Shown: positions 8,751-18,430, numbered from the stretch's first letter. The stretch is 64,000 nt of DNA from an uncultured Selenomonadales bacterium (GCA_900314855.1 OMWZ01000013.1:1-64000), one strand, 5' to 3'. Notes: a model not told the origin generated them from the letters alone. Program-made: numbers and translations.

Positions 8751-9319
8751 TGCCTGTCTCCCCGTCCCATTCCGATATAGTCACGGACAAGGCTTTCCCA
8801 TTGTCCCTTTGCTTTCCAGATCAATTCCAGCAGATCCCGCGCCGCGCCCTGGCCGCCCGCGTGGGGCAGCACGACATGGACGCGCACACGGACGTCTGCC
8901 GCCGCGTCGGCCGGGCAGGCCGACAGGCCCGCCTGTGTCAGGATCGGCAGGTCGTTCAAATCGTCGCCCAGGCAGGCCACCTGCCCTGCCGTCACGCCGT
9001 ACCGCGCCAAAAGCTGCCGCAGGGCGGCGCCCTTGTCGGCCACCCCGGTCAGGACAGCTTCCGCGGGCAGGCCCAGTTCCGCCGCCCGCAGCCGGATAAT
9101 GCGGCTGTCCCGCCCGGTCAGGAGAATGACCGGCAGGCCGTGGCGCACCGAGGCGCTGACAGCCAGCCCATCGCGGCAATGGAAGCGCTTGCAGCACTCC
9201 CCGTCGTTGCCGATATAGATGCCGCCGTCCGTCAGCGTACCGTCCACATCCATAACGACGAGACGGACCGCCGCGGCCGCCGCCGTGAGGTCCTTCCCCG
9301 TCCCTGCGCCTTGCGTCAT
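8747..9319 (-). CDS. kdsC: Kdo-8-phosphate phosphatase KdsC
   Basis: This 190-residue HAD-family phosphatase removes phosphate from Kdo-8-P to give free Kdo. Motif I DVDGTLTDGG, motif II LTGRDS and the late GDDLNDLP motif are clear, and the length matches KdsC. The ATG at 9319 has GGGGGAAG five bases upstream. Longer in-frame starts up to 9376 have poor ribosome sites. It lies 46 bases downstream of kdsD and overlaps lpxL by four bases. Confidence 0.92.
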   Translation of the reverse strand: MTQGAGTGKDLTAAAAAVRLVVMDVDGTLTDGGIYIGNDGECCKRFHCRDGLAVSASVRHGLPVILLTGRDSRIIRLRAAELGLPAEAVLTGVADKGAALRQLLARYGVTAGQVACLGDDLNDLPILTQAGLSACPADAAADVRVRVHVVLPHAGGQGAARDLLELIWKAKGQWESLVRDYIGMGRGDRQ

Positions 9320-9365
9320 ATCCACTTCCCCCATATCCTTGCCGAATCTATCGGATTGCCTTTTA

Positions 9366-10340
9366 TTATACCACACCTTGGCGTACCAAATCGGTCATGT
9401 GCAGGAGGCCGATTACCTGTTTTTCGTCATCCACGACCGGCAGGACCGTAATGGGTTTCGGCTTGTGGCTTTCCATGACATGCAGCGCCTCCGCGGCGAG
9501 TTTGCCCCGCGTGATATACTTCGGGTCCCGCGTCATGAGTTCCGTCACGGGCCGCTCCAGGAAGCCGATGCCCTTCGACAGGCCGCGGCGGATGTCGCCA
9601 TCCGTCAGGAGCCCGATCATGCGGCCGCTGTCGTCCACGACAGAGACAGCGCCCAACCCCTTGTCCGTAATGACGAACAGGGCTTCCTGTACCTTCGCCG
9701 TCCCCGGTACCAGGGGATTCTCGTCGCCGGCGTGCATAATGTCTCCCACGGTCAGGAGCAGCCGCCGTCCCAGACTGCCGCCGGGATGGAAGACCGCAAA
9801 CTGCTTCGACGTGAAGTGATGCTTGCCCATGAGGGCCATGGCCAGGGCGTCGCCGAAGGCCAAGGCGGCCGTCGTGCTGGACGTGGGGGCCAATCCCAGG
9901 GGGCAGGCCTCTTTTTCCACGCCGACGTTGAGCAGGACATCACTGTTTTTGGCCAGGGTCGAATCGGGATTGCCCACCATGGCGATGAGCTTCGCCCCGA
10001 TGCGGCGCAGGGACGGGAGGATATTCAGGACTTCGCCCGTTTCCCCGCTGTTGGACAACGCGATGACCACGTCGTCGGCCGTCACCATGCCCAGGTCGCC
10101 GTGGATGCCTTCGGCCGGATGGAGGTAGAAGGAAGGCGTCCCCGTGCTCGCCAGGGTGGCGGAAATCTTATGGGCAATGATGCCCGATTTGCCCATGCCC
10201 GTCAGGACGACGCGGCCCGGGCAGGCCAAAATCAGGTTAACCGCCGCGTCGAAGTGTTCATCCACGCGGGGAATCAGGTTCAGGATGGCGTCGGCCTCCA
10301 TGCGAAGAACCTGCTGCGCGTCCGTTTCCAATGCGTTCAT
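9366..10340 (-). CDS. kdsD: Arabinose-5-phosphate isomerase KdsD
   Basis: This 324-residue enzyme interconverts ribulose-5-P and arabinose-5-P, the first step of Kdo synthesis. It has an N-terminal SIS domain (about 35-180, with TGMGKSG and SNSGETGE phosphosugar motifs) followed by two CBS domains (about 205-324). This is the KdsD/KpsF architecture. It sits between kdsA and kdsC, giving the order kdsB-kdsA-kdsD-kdsC. Confidence 0.95.
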   Translation of the reverse strand: MNALETDAQQVLRMEADAILNLIPRVDEHFDAAVNLILACPGRVVLTGMGKSGIIAHKISATLASTGTPSFYLHPAEGIHGDLGMVTADDVVIALSNSGETGEVLNILPSLRRIGAKLIAMVGNPDSTLAKNSDVLLNVGVEKEACPLGLAPTSSTTAALAFGDALAMALMGKHHFTSKQFAVFHPGGSLGRRLLLTVGDIMHAGDENPLVPGTAKVQEALFVITDKGLGAVSVVDDSGRMIGLLTDGDIRRGLSKGIGFLERPVTELMTRDPKYITRGKLAAEALHVMESHKPKPITVLPVVDDEKQVIGLLHMTDLVRQGVV

Positions 10341-10357
10341 GCCGTCAAACCTCCCTC

Positions 10358-11185
10358 TTACCGCGCGCTGCCGCGAACAATCTTGTCGATGGCCAGGACC
10401 TGGGTCAGCAAGGCCTCCAGCTGGTCCAGGCGGACCATGTTGGGGCCGTCGGACAACGCCTGGGACGGATCGTCGTGCACTTCGAGGAAAAGGGCGTCGA
10501 TGCCCACGGCGGCCGCCGCCCGCGCCATATGCGGCACGTACTGGCTCTGGCCGCCGCTCGTCTTGCCCTGGCCGCCGGGAATCTGCACGCTGTGCGTGGC
10601 GTCCATGACCACGGGATACCCCAGCCCGCGCAGGATGGCAAGGCCGCGCATATCCGTCACGAGGGTATTGTAGCCGAAGCTGGAGCCGCGTTCCGTCAGG
10701 AGAATGTTTTCATTGCCCGCGGCTTCGATCTTGCCGATCACGTTCTGCATATCCCAGGGCGCGAGGAACTGTCCCTTTTTGACATTGACGCAGCGCCCCG
10801 TCCTGGCCGCCGCATAGACCAGGTCCGTCTGGCGGCACAGGAAGGCCGGGATCTGCAGGACGTCAAGGACCTCGGCGGCCTTTTCCACCTGGCACGTCTC
10901 GTGGACGTCGCTCACGACGGGGACGCCCAGTTCCTGCTTGATGGCGGCCAGCTGCCGCAGCCCTTCCTCCAGGCCGGGTCCGCGGAAGCTGTCATAGCTC
11001 GAGCGATTGGCCTTGTCATACGACGCCTTGAAGATGTAAGGGATTCCCAGTTTGCCGCAAATGCGTTTGACTTCCCTGCCGATGGCCAGGCTATGCTCGT
11101 AACCCTCGAGGACACAGGGACCGGCCAGCAGGGCCAGGGGATGGCCCTGGCCGATTTCGTACGATCCAACTTTTACCGTATGCAT
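10358..11185 (-). CDS. kdsA: Kdo-8-phosphate synthase KdsA
   Basis: This 275-residue enzyme condenses arabinose-5-P with phosphoenolpyruvate. The N-terminal AGPCVLEG motif has Cys24 where metal-independent enzymes such as that of E. coli have Asn, which places it in the metal-dependent class II (family knowledge, as in Aquifex). The start overlaps the kdsB stop by 13 bases and has GGGAGG just upstream. Confidence 0.96.
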   Translation of the reverse strand: MHTVKVGSYEIGQGHPLALLAGPCVLEGYEHSLAIGREVKRICGKLGIPYIFKASYDKANRSSYDSFRGPGLEEGLRQLAAIKQELGVPVVSDVHETCQVEKAAEVLDVLQIPAFLCRQTDLVYAAARTGRCVNVKKGQFLAPWDMQNVIGKIEAAGNENILLTERGSSFGYNTLVTDMRGLAILRGLGYPVVMDATHSVQIPGGQGKTSGGQSQYVPHMARAAAAVGIDALFLEVHDDPSQALSDGPNMVRLDQLEALLTQVLAIDKIVRGSAR

Positions 11186-11913
11186 CCGTTGCCTCCCAAT
11201 AATTTGTTGACAGCGTCCAAATCAGCCTGCGTGTCCACGCCGACCCCTTTGAAATCGCTTTCCAGGACTTTGATCCGGTAGCCGTTCTCCAGCACACGGA
11301 GCTGCTCCAGGCTTTCCACCTGTTCCAGCGGTGTCGGTGCCATGGCGGCGTATTCCAGGACAAAGTCCCGCGTGTAGGCGTAAATGCCCACGTGCTTATA
11401 GACTTGGAACTTTTCGGTTTTGTTGCGCGGATACGGCATCAGGCTGCGGGAGAAATACAAGGCGTAGCCGTTCTTGTCCGTCACGACCTTGACGGCCGAC
11501 GGATCGTCGTACTCGCTCTCGTCCATGCGGACCTTCATGGTGGCCATCTTCAGGTCTGGCTCGGCCTCGAACGCCTCGGCCAGGCGGTCGATGATTTCCG
11601 GCGGAATCATCGGTTCGTCGCCCTGGACGTTGATAATCACGTCCACGTCGGGACACTGTTCCGCCACTTCGGCGAGCCGGCTCGTGCCGTTGGGATGGTC
11701 TTCCCGGGTCATGACGGCCTTGCCGCCGAAAGCCCGGACGGCGTCATAGACGCGCCGGTCGTCCACGGCGACGAGGACTTCCGCCGGCTTGGCGGCTTTC
11801 TTCGCCTGTTCGTAGACATGCTGGATCATCGGTTTGCCCGCAATGAGTTTCAAAGGCTTGCCCGGCAGACGCGTCGAAGCGTAGCGGGCCGGGATCACAC
11901 AAAGGACTTTCAT
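11173..11913 (-). CDS. kdsB: CMP-Kdo synthetase KdsB
   Basis: This 246-residue nucleotidyltransferase activates Kdo with CTP. The N-terminal signature [15 protein letters not shown] and the NVQGDEPMI motif are diagnostic. The ATG at 11913 places the family N-terminus correctly and has AAGGAG nine bases upstream. An in-frame ATG at 11940, overlapping the upstream stop as ATGA, would add nine residues and could be used by coupling. Confidence 0.95.
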   Translation of the reverse strand: MKVLCVIPARYASTRLPGKPLKLIAGKPMIQHVYEQAKKAAKPAEVLVAVDDRRVYDAVRAFGGKAVMTREDHPNGTSRLAEVAEQCPDVDVIINVQGDEPMIPPEIIDRLAEAFEAEPDLKMATMKVRMDESEYDDPSAVKVVTDKNGYALYFSRSLMPYPRNKTEKFQVYKHVGIYAYTRDFVLEYAAMAPTPLEQVESLEQLRVLENGYRIKVLESDFKGVGVDTQADLDAVNKLLGGNGCIR

Positions 11914-11936
11914 GGGTTCCTGCTCCTTCCTGACCG

Positions 11937-14477
11937 TCATTGGCGGCGGCGCTGCCGCGCCGCTTCCTTGACAACATGGCTGATGGCGTTCTCAAAGACA
12001 TCGGCGCCCTTGGTCACTTTGATGTCCATGTTCAGGACATACAAGGGGATGTTCCGGTTGAAATAGATGAACTCCGTCGGAATTTTGACGGCGTCCTTGC
12101 CGGTCGTGATAATCGCGTCGGCGCGGAGCTCTTCCGCCCGTTCGCCGATGTACTGCATTTCCAGCATCCCGTAGTCATGGTGGTCCGGGTAGCGCACGGC
12201 TTCGAGAATCTGCAGGCCGCTGCCGGAAATATTCTGTTCGAAAGACGAAGGATTGCCGATGGCGGAGAAAATCATGACTTTCTTGCCCCGCAGCTGCTCC
12301 AGGTCGATGGCGTTGACCTGGATGCCCTTGTACCAGTCGGCAATTTCCACGAAATTCATGGCGTGGTGGATACTTTCCACGATGGGCGCGCGCGTGTTGA
12401 ACAGACGCACGTTTTCCACCAGGGATTTTCGGGTCAGCTGCGAGCTCTGGTCGCATTTGGTGAAGAGGAACATATCCGCCCGGTCCAGATGCCCCAAAGG
12501 TTCGCGCAGGATGCCCCGCGGCAGGAGGCAGCCGTTGCCGAACAGGTTCAGCGTGTCGACGAGGACGATGTCCAGGTCCCGGGCCAGCTGCCAGTGCTGG
12601 TACCCGTCGTCCATCAGGATGACGTCGGCCTTCAGTTTTTCCACGGCGTAACTACCCGTCACATAGCGGCTTTTCCCGATAACGACGGGAATACCCGGCA
12701 TGGTCTTGGCCATCAGGTACGCTTCGTCGCCGGCCTCGTAGGCCGTCATGTAGATTTTCCTGCCGTCAGACACGACCCCCAGGGGCTTGTCCCAGTGGGA
12801 GCGGTAGCCGCGGTTCAGGATGACGACGCGGAAGCCCATGCGCTGGATCATCTGGGCGACGCGCTGCGTCGTCGGCGTCTTGCCCGTGCCGCCGACCGTG
12901 ATGTTGCCGATGGAAATGACACAGCAGTCCAGGCGTTTCGTGTTCAGGATATGATGCTGGTACAGCCACAGGCTCGTCCGGGCGCCGATCCCGTACAAAT
13001 ACGACAGGGCGCGCAGAAAGCCCAGGAGCAGGAACGCATACCAGGGCCGCTCCGGCGAATGGGCCAGGTGGAAGATGTACTGGATAATGGCGCCGCCGTG
13101 TTTCAGGCCGCCGCCGCCGGCGTCATTGAAGTTCCGCGTATTGATGGGATAGCTGGTGTAAAAAGCCTGCGGGATGGAGGCTTCCTCCAGCAGCTCCGTC
13201 AGATAGTGCATCGTCTTGAGGGCAGCGCCGCGGTTCTCATGGATGACCTGGATGGACGCGGCGCCCATCTTCCGGCGCAAGTCTTCGTCGCCGGCGATCT
13301 CCCGGAAAGCCTGGGCCAGCCCCTTCGCGTCGGGGACCATGCGGCAGGCGCCGACCTTGCTCAGCAAGGAGTAGGAATCCTTGAAGTTTTCCATGCTCGG
13401 CCCCACGAGAATGGGTTTGGCATGAGCCGCCGGTTCCAGCACGTTATGTCCCCCGTGGTGCATGAGGCTGCCGCCGATAAAGACAATGTCCCCGACCGCG
13501 TAGATCCGGCCCAGTTCGCCGATGGTATCGAGGAGGAGGACGGGATAAGACGGCCGCTCGCTTTTCTCCTTCATGACGGAACGGAAGCCCGTCTCATAGC
13601 CGAACTTACCGGCCAGGCGGCGGATCTCGTCGGCCCGCGCCGGTTTCCGCGGCGCGATGACCAGCTTGGCCCGGGGATAGTCCCGGCGCAGTTCCGTAAA
13701 GGCCGTGAGGACCGCCTCTTCTTCGGAGGGGTGGGTGGAACCGGCCACAATGACCGGGAAATCGCCTTCGCGGATGCCCAGTTCTTCCCGGTAGGCCGCC
13801 AAATCTTCCGGCGTCACTTCCGCATACGTCTGATCGAATTTCGTATTGCCCGTGACGAAGATTTTGTTCGGATCGGCGCCCAGATGGGTAATGTAGTTCG
13901 CGTCAATGCTAGACTGCATGCAGAAGCGGCTGACAGTGCGCAGCATATCGCGCCAGATGCTGAACAGGTAGCGGTAGTTTTTGACGGATTTCTCGGAAAT
14001 ACGGCCGTTGACCATCATGACAGGGATATTGCGGTTCCGGATGGCCCGCAGGAAATTGGGCCACAGCTCCGTTTCAACCGGCATAAAGATGCCCGGGTGC
14101 ACGCGACGCACGACGGACTCCGCCACCCAGGGCAGGTCCAAGGGAAAATAGATGATCGCGTCCGCCTCGGGAATAATCTGCCGGGCCATATTGTAGCCGC
14201 CGACCGTGAAGGCCGATACAAGGACCTTCCGTTCAGGCATGATTTTCTTGATTTCCTTGACCAGTGGGCTGGTCGCCACGATCTCCCCGACAGAGGCGCC
14301 GTGGATCCAGATGCACCGCCGGTCGATGACGTTTTCGATTTCCTCGCGCCGCACCAGGCCCATGCTCTGGCGGAACCGGGTCCCAAAGCCTTTCTCCCGC
14401 GCCAGGCGATAGCCGTAGTAAGGCAGGATGAAGAACAGGAAGGCCAAGAACCCCAGGATATTATAAAGTATGTACAT
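11937..14477 (-). CDS. waaA-lpxK: WaaA-LpxK fusion: Kdo transferase plus lipid A 4'-kinase
   Basis: One 846-residue frame carries two enzymes. Residues 1-430 are a GT30 Kdo transferase (membrane anchor 3-22, acceptor motif GASVGE 60-65, GGHN and LEPA nucleotide-sugar motifs near 342-350). Residues about 460-846 are tetraacyldisaccharide 4'-kinase LpxK (P-loop GNITVGGTGKT, 524-534, then RGYRS and MDDGYQH). LpxK makes lipid IVA by 4'-phosphorylation, and WaaA then adds Kdo, so the fusion joins consecutive steps at the inner membrane. There is no stop, frameshift or internal ribosome site where the domains join. The start has GAGGGA upstream. Confidence 0.95.
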   Translation of the reverse strand: MYILYNILGFLAFLFFILPYYGYRLAREKGFGTRFRQSMGLVRREEIENVIDRRCIWIHGASVGEIVATSPLVKEIKKIMPERKVLVSAFTVGGYNMARQIIPEADAIIYFPLDLPWVAESVVRRVHPGIFMPVETELWPNFLRAIRNRNIPVMMVNGRISEKSVKNYRYLFSIWRDMLRTVSRFCMQSSIDANYITHLGADPNKIFVTGNTKFDQTYAEVTPEDLAAYREELGIREGDFPVIVAGSTHPSEEEAVLTAFTELRRDYPRAKLVIAPRKPARADEIRRLAGKFGYETGFRSVMKEKSERPSYPVLLLDTIGELGRIYAVGDIVFIGGSLMHHGGHNVLEPAAHAKPILVGPSMENFKDSYSLLSKVGACRMVPDAKGLAQAFREIAGDEDLRRKMGAASIQVIHENRGAALKTMHYLTELLEEASIPQAFYTSYPINTRNFNDAGGGGLKHGGAIIQYIFHLAHSPERPWYAFLLLGFLRALSYLYGIGARTSLWLYQHHILNTKRLDCCVISIGNITVGGTGKTPTTQRVAQMIQRMGFRVVILNRGYRSHWDKPLGVVSDGRKIYMTAYEAGDEAYLMAKTMPGIPVVIGKSRYVTGSYAVEKLKADVILMDDGYQHWQLARDLDIVLVDTLNLFGNGCLLPRGILREPLGHLDRADMFLFTKCDQSSQLTRKSLVENVRLFNTRAPIVESIHHAMNFVEIADWYKGIQVNAIDLEQLRGKKVMIFSAIGNPSSFEQNISGSGLQILEAVRYPDHHDYGMLEMQYIGERAEELRADAIITTGKDAVKIPTEFIYFNRNIPLYVLNMDIKVTKGADVFENAISHVVKEAARQRRRQ

Positions 14478-14489
14478 AACGCTGTTCCC

Positions 14490-16223
14490 TCATTCCTCTT
14501 TCTTCCGGCTGTACTGGATCTGGTACAGGTGGGCGTACAGGCCGCCCTGTTTCATCAATTCCTCGTGGGTCCCGTCTTCGACCAGGCGGCCATGGTCCAG
14601 GACCAGGATGCGGTCCGCATTTTTGATGGTCGACAGGCGGTGGGCGATGACAAAGGCCGTACGGCCGATCATGAGGCGGTTCAGTGCCTCCTGGACGACG
14701 CGCTCGCTTTCCGTATCCAGGGCCGACGTGGCTTCGTCCAGGATCAGGATGCGCGGGTCCTTCAGGATCGCCCTCGCGATGGAGATGCGCTGCCGCTGGC
14801 CGCCGGAAATGTTCACGCCCCGGTCGCCCAACATGGTCTGGTAGCCCTGGGGCAGGTTCAGGATAAAGTCATGGGCGTTGGCTGCCCTGGCCGCCGCCTC
14901 CACCTCGTCCGTTGTCGCGTCGAGGCGGCCGTACTTGATATTGTCATAGACCGTACCGTTGAAGAGGAGCGTTTCCTGCGGCACGATGCCCACCTGCTCG
15001 CGCAGGGAATCCAAGGTAACCGTGCTGATATCCGTCCCGTCGATCCGGATGGTTCCCGTATCGACGTTGTAGAACCGGGGCAGCAGGCTCGCGATGGTCG
15101 ATTTTCCCGCCCCGGACGGGCCGACGACGCCGATGCTCTGGCCGGGCTGTACAGTCAGGCTCAAGTCGTGGATTACCTCTTCGCCGGGGTTGTAGGAGAA
15201 GCTCACGTGCTCGAAGGACACGGAACCACGCACAGGCGGCAGCGGTTTCGCGCCGGGCATATCCTGCACCTCCTCCGGCAGGTCCAGGACGTCGAAGACT
15301 CGCTGGGCCGCCGCCAGGGCGCGCTGGATGTTGCCGATGACGCGGGTGATGCGCTTGATGGGGTTGGAAATGTTGACGGCGTAGACCAGGAAGGCAATCA
15401 GGGAGCCCGGTGTCGTCTTGCCGTCGATGACGTTGTGGCCGCCGTACCAGAGGATCAGCGTGACCCCCAGGGCCGCCACCAGTTCGATGGTCGGCGTCAG
15501 CGTCGCCATGTAGCGGGCGTTGCGCATATTCGCCTTAAAATTGGCCATGTTCTCTTTGTCGAAGCGGACGATTTCATAGGCTTCGCGGACAAAGGACTTG
15601 ACGACCCGCGCCGACGCGACCGCTTCCTGCAGGACCGACGTGATGTCCGCCGTCGCTTCCTGGATCTGGCCGCCGGAGCGGCGGATTTTCCGTCCGAAGA
15701 AGTTCATGAACCAAAGGACCACGGGGAAAGTGCAGAACGTGAAGACCGTCAGGCGCCAGTCCAGATACACCATGGCGCCGATGGAACCGATGAGGATGAA
15801 CCCTTCCGTCACCAGCTCGATGGTATTCTCGACCATGGCGCCCTGGAGGGCGTTGACGTCGTTCGTCACGTAGCTCATGATGGTGCCGGTCTTGTTCTTG
15901 TCGTAAAAGGACATGGACAGACGCTGGAGCTTACGGAACACTTCGCTGCGGATGTCGATGATGACGTGCTGTCCGACCCAGCTCATGAGGTAGTTCTGGC
16001 CGAAGAAGAAAATGCCCCGCAGGATGAAGATGACCACGATGCTCAGGGCGATCATGTTCAGCATGAAGGCGTCCTTGTCGGACAGGACCCGGTCGACCAT
16101 GTCCCGGATAATCCAGGGCAGGTACAGGTTCCCCGCCGCGGCGAGGACCGTGCAGACGAGCGCCAGGGCGAGCACCCTCAGGTAGGGCCGTACGTACGCT
16201 AAGATTCGTTTATACAGATTCAT
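14490..16223 (-). CDS. msbA: Lipid A export flippase MsbA (ABC transporter)
   Basis: This 577-residue half-transporter has six membrane segments in residues 1-320 and an ATPase domain with Walker A GPSGAGKST, signature NISGGQRQR and Walker B ILILDEATSALD. Its place between lpxB and the Kdo transferase gene marks it as MsbA, which flips core-lipid A across the inner membrane. The start overlaps lpxB by 14 bases. Confidence 0.93.
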   Translation of the reverse strand: MNLYKRILAYVRPYLRVLALALVCTVLAAAGNLYLPWIIRDMVDRVLSDKDAFMLNMIALSIVVIFILRGIFFFGQNYLMSWVGQHVIIDIRSEVFRKLQRLSMSFYDKNKTGTIMSYVTNDVNALQGAMVENTIELVTEGFILIGSIGAMVYLDWRLTVFTFCTFPVVLWFMNFFGRKIRRSGGQIQEATADITSVLQEAVASARVVKSFVREAYEIVRFDKENMANFKANMRNARYMATLTPTIELVAALGVTLILWYGGHNVIDGKTTPGSLIAFLVYAVNISNPIKRITRVIGNIQRALAAAQRVFDVLDLPEEVQDMPGAKPLPPVRGSVSFEHVSFSYNPGEEVIHDLSLTVQPGQSIGVVGPSGAGKSTIASLLPRFYNVDTGTIRIDGTDISTVTLDSLREQVGIVPQETLLFNGTVYDNIKYGRLDATTDEVEAAARAANAHDFILNLPQGYQTMLGDRGVNISGGQRQRISIARAILKDPRILILDEATSALDTESERVVQEALNRLMIGRTAFVIAHRLSTIKNADRILVLDHGRLVEDGTHEELMKQGGLYAHLYQIQYSRKKEE

Positions 16224-17370
16224 GGAGTCTCCTTGTTTTTCCTTGGGCCGCCACGCGCAGGACCAGATCGGCCACCCGCTGTACGGCGCCCGGTTCTCCC
16301 AGGCGGGCCCGCGTTTCCGCCAGGTCCGCTTTCAGCCGGGCGTAACACGTCGGCTCCAGCAGCGCTTCCGTCGTGTCCGCCACCTGCTCCGGCGTGCACT
16401 GGTCCTGGAGCAGTTCCGGTTCGATGAGACGGCCGGCGACGATATTCGGAAGGCCGATATGCGGGATTTCCACCACATGCTTCGCAATCCAAAAGCTAAG
16501 GGGAGAGGATTTGTAGAGGATGACGCAGGGCAGGCCGCAAAGGGCCGCTTCCAGCGTCACGGTGCCGCTGGTGGCGATGGCGAAATCCGCCACGGACATG
16601 ATATCATAGGTGCCGCCGTTCGTAATCGTGACCTCCAGGCCCACCCGGTCCACCGCCTGCCGCAGGGTTTCCTGCGGGATGGTCGAGGCCCGGGGCAGGA
16701 CAAAGTCGAAGTCGGGATGGCGGTCCTTCAAAATCCGGGCCGCTCCCAGCATGACCGGCAGCAGGCGCTGGATCTCCATGGGACGGCTCCCGGGCAGCAG
16801 CAAAATCAGGGGATGGCCTGGCCGCTTGCCGGCCAGGGCCTCCGCCTCGGCCCGGGGCAGACCGGGACGCACCGTATCCACCAGGGGATGGCCCACGAAC
16901 TCGATGTCCGCGCCGTAGCGCTTGTACAGGTCGTACTCGAAAGGAAAGATGGACGCAATCTTGTCGACGACCTTCACGACCCCCACCGCGCGGCCGGGAC
17001 GCCAGGCCCAGGCCGACGGGGGAATGAAAGAAACGACAGGAATTCCGCGTTCCTTGGCCCATTTTGCCAGGCGCATATTGAAGCCCGGATAGTCGATAGT
17101 CAAGAGCACGTCGGGACGGTGTTCGTCCAGAAGACGCACGAACTCCTTCCGCAGGCGCAGCAGGTCCGGCAGCTTGCGCAGGACTTCCACAAACCCCATG
17201 ACGCTGTGGTCCTTGATGTCGAACAGCACCGTGCCGCCGGCCGCGCGCAGATGGTCCCCGCCCATGCCGTAGACCTCGGCGCCGGGTTCCCGCCGCAAAA
17301 GGGCCCGGCAAATGGCCCCAGCGTGCAGATCGCCCGAAGCCTCGCCGGCAGAAATCAGAATTCTAGTCAT
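16210..17370 (-). CDS. lpxB: Lipid A disaccharide synthase LpxB
   Basis: This 386-residue GT19 glycosyltransferase joins UDP-diacylglucosamine and lipid X. The N-terminal SAGEASGD motif, the IPPSAWAWRPGR segment and LLPGSRPMEI are typical. The ATG at 17370 follows AGGTGG and puts the family N-terminus at residue 1. It is the first gene of the 17-kb LPS operon; promoter and terminator signals upstream separate it from lpxI. Confidence 0.96.
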   Translation of the reverse strand: MTRILISAGEASGDLHAGAICRALLRREPGAEVYGMGGDHLRAAGGTVLFDIKDHSVMGFVEVLRKLPDLLRLRKEFVRLLDEHRPDVLLTIDYPGFNMRLAKWAKERGIPVVSFIPPSAWAWRPGRAVGVVKVVDKIASIFPFEYDLYKRYGADIEFVGHPLVDTVRPGLPRAEAEALAGKRPGHPLILLLPGSRPMEIQRLLPVMLGAARILKDRHPDFDFVLPRASTIPQETLRQAVDRVGLEVTITNGGTYDIMSVADFAIATSGTVTLEAALCGLPCVILYKSSPLSFWIAKHVVEIPHIGLPNIVAGRLIEPELLQDQCTPEQVADTTEALLEPTCYARLKADLAETRARLGEPGAVQRVADLVLRVAAQGKTRRLHESV

Positions 17371-17409
17371 AATCCACCTATTATCCATTTCTACTATAAA
17401 TACTAAAAT

Positions 17410-17415
17410 ATTATA
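17410..17415 (-). promoter_or_regulatory. Extended -10 promoter of the lpxB operon
   Basis: TGGTATAAT on the minus strand is a perfect -10 with the TGn extension, 40 bases above the lpxB start. The -35 region (TTTCGT at 17 bases) is weak, as is usual with extended -10 promoters. It lies just below the lpxI terminator in an AT-rich patch. Confidence 0.75.
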
Positions 17416-17462
17416 CCATAAGAGGCCCCGTAACGAAATAGAAAGAAGGCGGAAGAAAGCGG

Positions 17463-17501
17463 AAAAACACTGGCTTGCGGAGCCGATTCCACAGGCCAGT
17501 G
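17463..17501 (-). terminator. Rho-independent terminator after lpxI
   Basis: A 7-bp outer stem CACTGGC/GCCAGTG (17468-17474 with 17495-17501) continues, after one unpaired base on each side, into a 6-bp inner stem with one G-U pair. T5 follows on the minus strand. It separates the lpxC-fabZ-lpxA-lpxI unit from the lpxB operon. Confidence 0.88.
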
Positions 17502-17541
17502 CCGCCGCCGCGGGAACAGCTGTCCCGTCCCCGCGGGTTCC

Positions 17542-18351
17542 TTACTCTTTTACCCAAATGGTGATGCCGTGCGCTTCCGCCATGGCGACGGTCCGTGCCC
17601 GGTCGATGATCAGGGTCTGCCCTGCCTCGATGACAATGCCCGTCGCGCCGGCGTGGATCATGGACTGCATCGTCGTCGGCCCGAAGCCGGGCATATCAAA
17701 GCGGGTGTCCTGCTGCGGTTTGGCCGTCTTGGCGACGATGACGCCGCCCTTGCCCAGATAGCCGCCGCGCAGGATGCAGGCGTCGGTTCCCTCAATGGCT
17801 TCCAGGGCCATGACGGCCTGGTTCTTCACCACGACGGTCTGCCCGATGTCGAGGCGGCCCAGCTCCTTCGCCATGCGGAACCCGAACTCCATGTCGGACC
17901 GTTCCGCTTCCGTGGGCTGCCGCTTCGTCAGCACCCCCGGCGGCGGCAGGAGGGGCCGAATCAGTTTTGTCTGGTCCATGACCTGCATGCCTGCATCTTC
18001 GATCAGTTTGACAATGGCGTACATGATGGTATCGTCCTTGCGGTCCGGCAGGGACGCCAACAGTTTGATGGCCGTCAGGTCCGGCAGGACGACGCCCTTG
18101 CGGTAGAGCACTTCTTTGGTGACCTTGCCGATCATGGTCACTTCGCGCACGCCGTTCTTTTGGAGCGTGTCGATGATTTTGCCTGCCTTGCCGGGATTGA
18201 TTTCGTAATACGCGTCGGCGCTGCCGGCCAGCTCCTCGTCCGGCGTGGCCACGACACAGATAACGACGACACGGTAGCCCAGGGACTTGGCCGCCCGGGC
18301 GACGTCCACAGGCAGATGGCCGATGCCGGCCAGGATTCCGATGGTCTCCAT
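17542..18351 (-). CDS. lpxI: UDP-2,3-diacylglucosamine pyrophosphatase LpxI
   Basis: This 269-residue protein of the LpxI (DUF1009) family hydrolyses UDP-2,3-diacylglucosamine to lipid X, replacing LpxH. The N-terminal IGILAGIGHLPVDVA segment and the C-terminal region with VVKNQAVMALEAIEGTD match the family. It lies in the order lpxA-lpxI-lpxB, as in other lpxI bacteria. ATG at 18351 (GGAGGGG nine bases upstream) and GTG at 18354 are equally possible starts. Confidence 0.93.
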   Translation of the reverse strand: METIGILAGIGHLPVDVARAAKSLGYRVVVICVVATPDEELAGSADAYYEINPGKAGKIIDTLQKNGVREVTMIGKVTKEVLYRKGVVLPDLTAIKLLASLPDRKDDTIMYAIVKLIEDAGMQVMDQTKLIRPLLPPPGVLTKRQPTEAERSDMEFGFRMAKELGRLDIGQTVVVKNQAVMALEAIEGTDACILRGGYLGKGGVIVAKTAKPQQDTRFDMPGFGPTTMQSMIHAGATGIVIEAGQTLIIDRARTVAMAEAHGITIWVKE

Positions 18352-18387
18352 CACGGGATTCCCCTCCTATCACGGATCCGATAACGC

Positions 18388-18420
18388 AAAAAGGGCAGCG
18401 ATAAAAGGTTCGCTGCCCTT
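18388..18420 (-). terminator. Hairpin terminator between lpxA and lpxI
   Basis: A perfect 10-bp stem AAGGGCAGCG/CGCTGCCCTT (18391-18400 with 18411-18420) is followed on the minus strand by T-rich sequence. It lies 11 bases after lpxA and within 40 bases of the lpxI start, with no room for a clear promoter between. It is therefore probably a partial terminator that reduces lpxI expression. Confidence 0.75.
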
Positions 18421-18430
18421 CCGTTTCCAC

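Noticed and set aside
9365-9370. TATAAT on the minus strand at the kdsD stop codon
   Set aside because: No -35-like box at 16-18 bases and no TGn extension; it mostly reflects the Val-Val-stop codons. The genes on both sides are tightly packed.
11940-16202. A 1420-codon open frame on the plus strand opposite waaA-lpxK and msbA
   Set aside because: It is antisense to two clear enzymes, rich in His, Asp, Arg and Val as expected from reverse-complemented GC-rich codons, and has no family motifs. Long antisense frames are common at this GC content.
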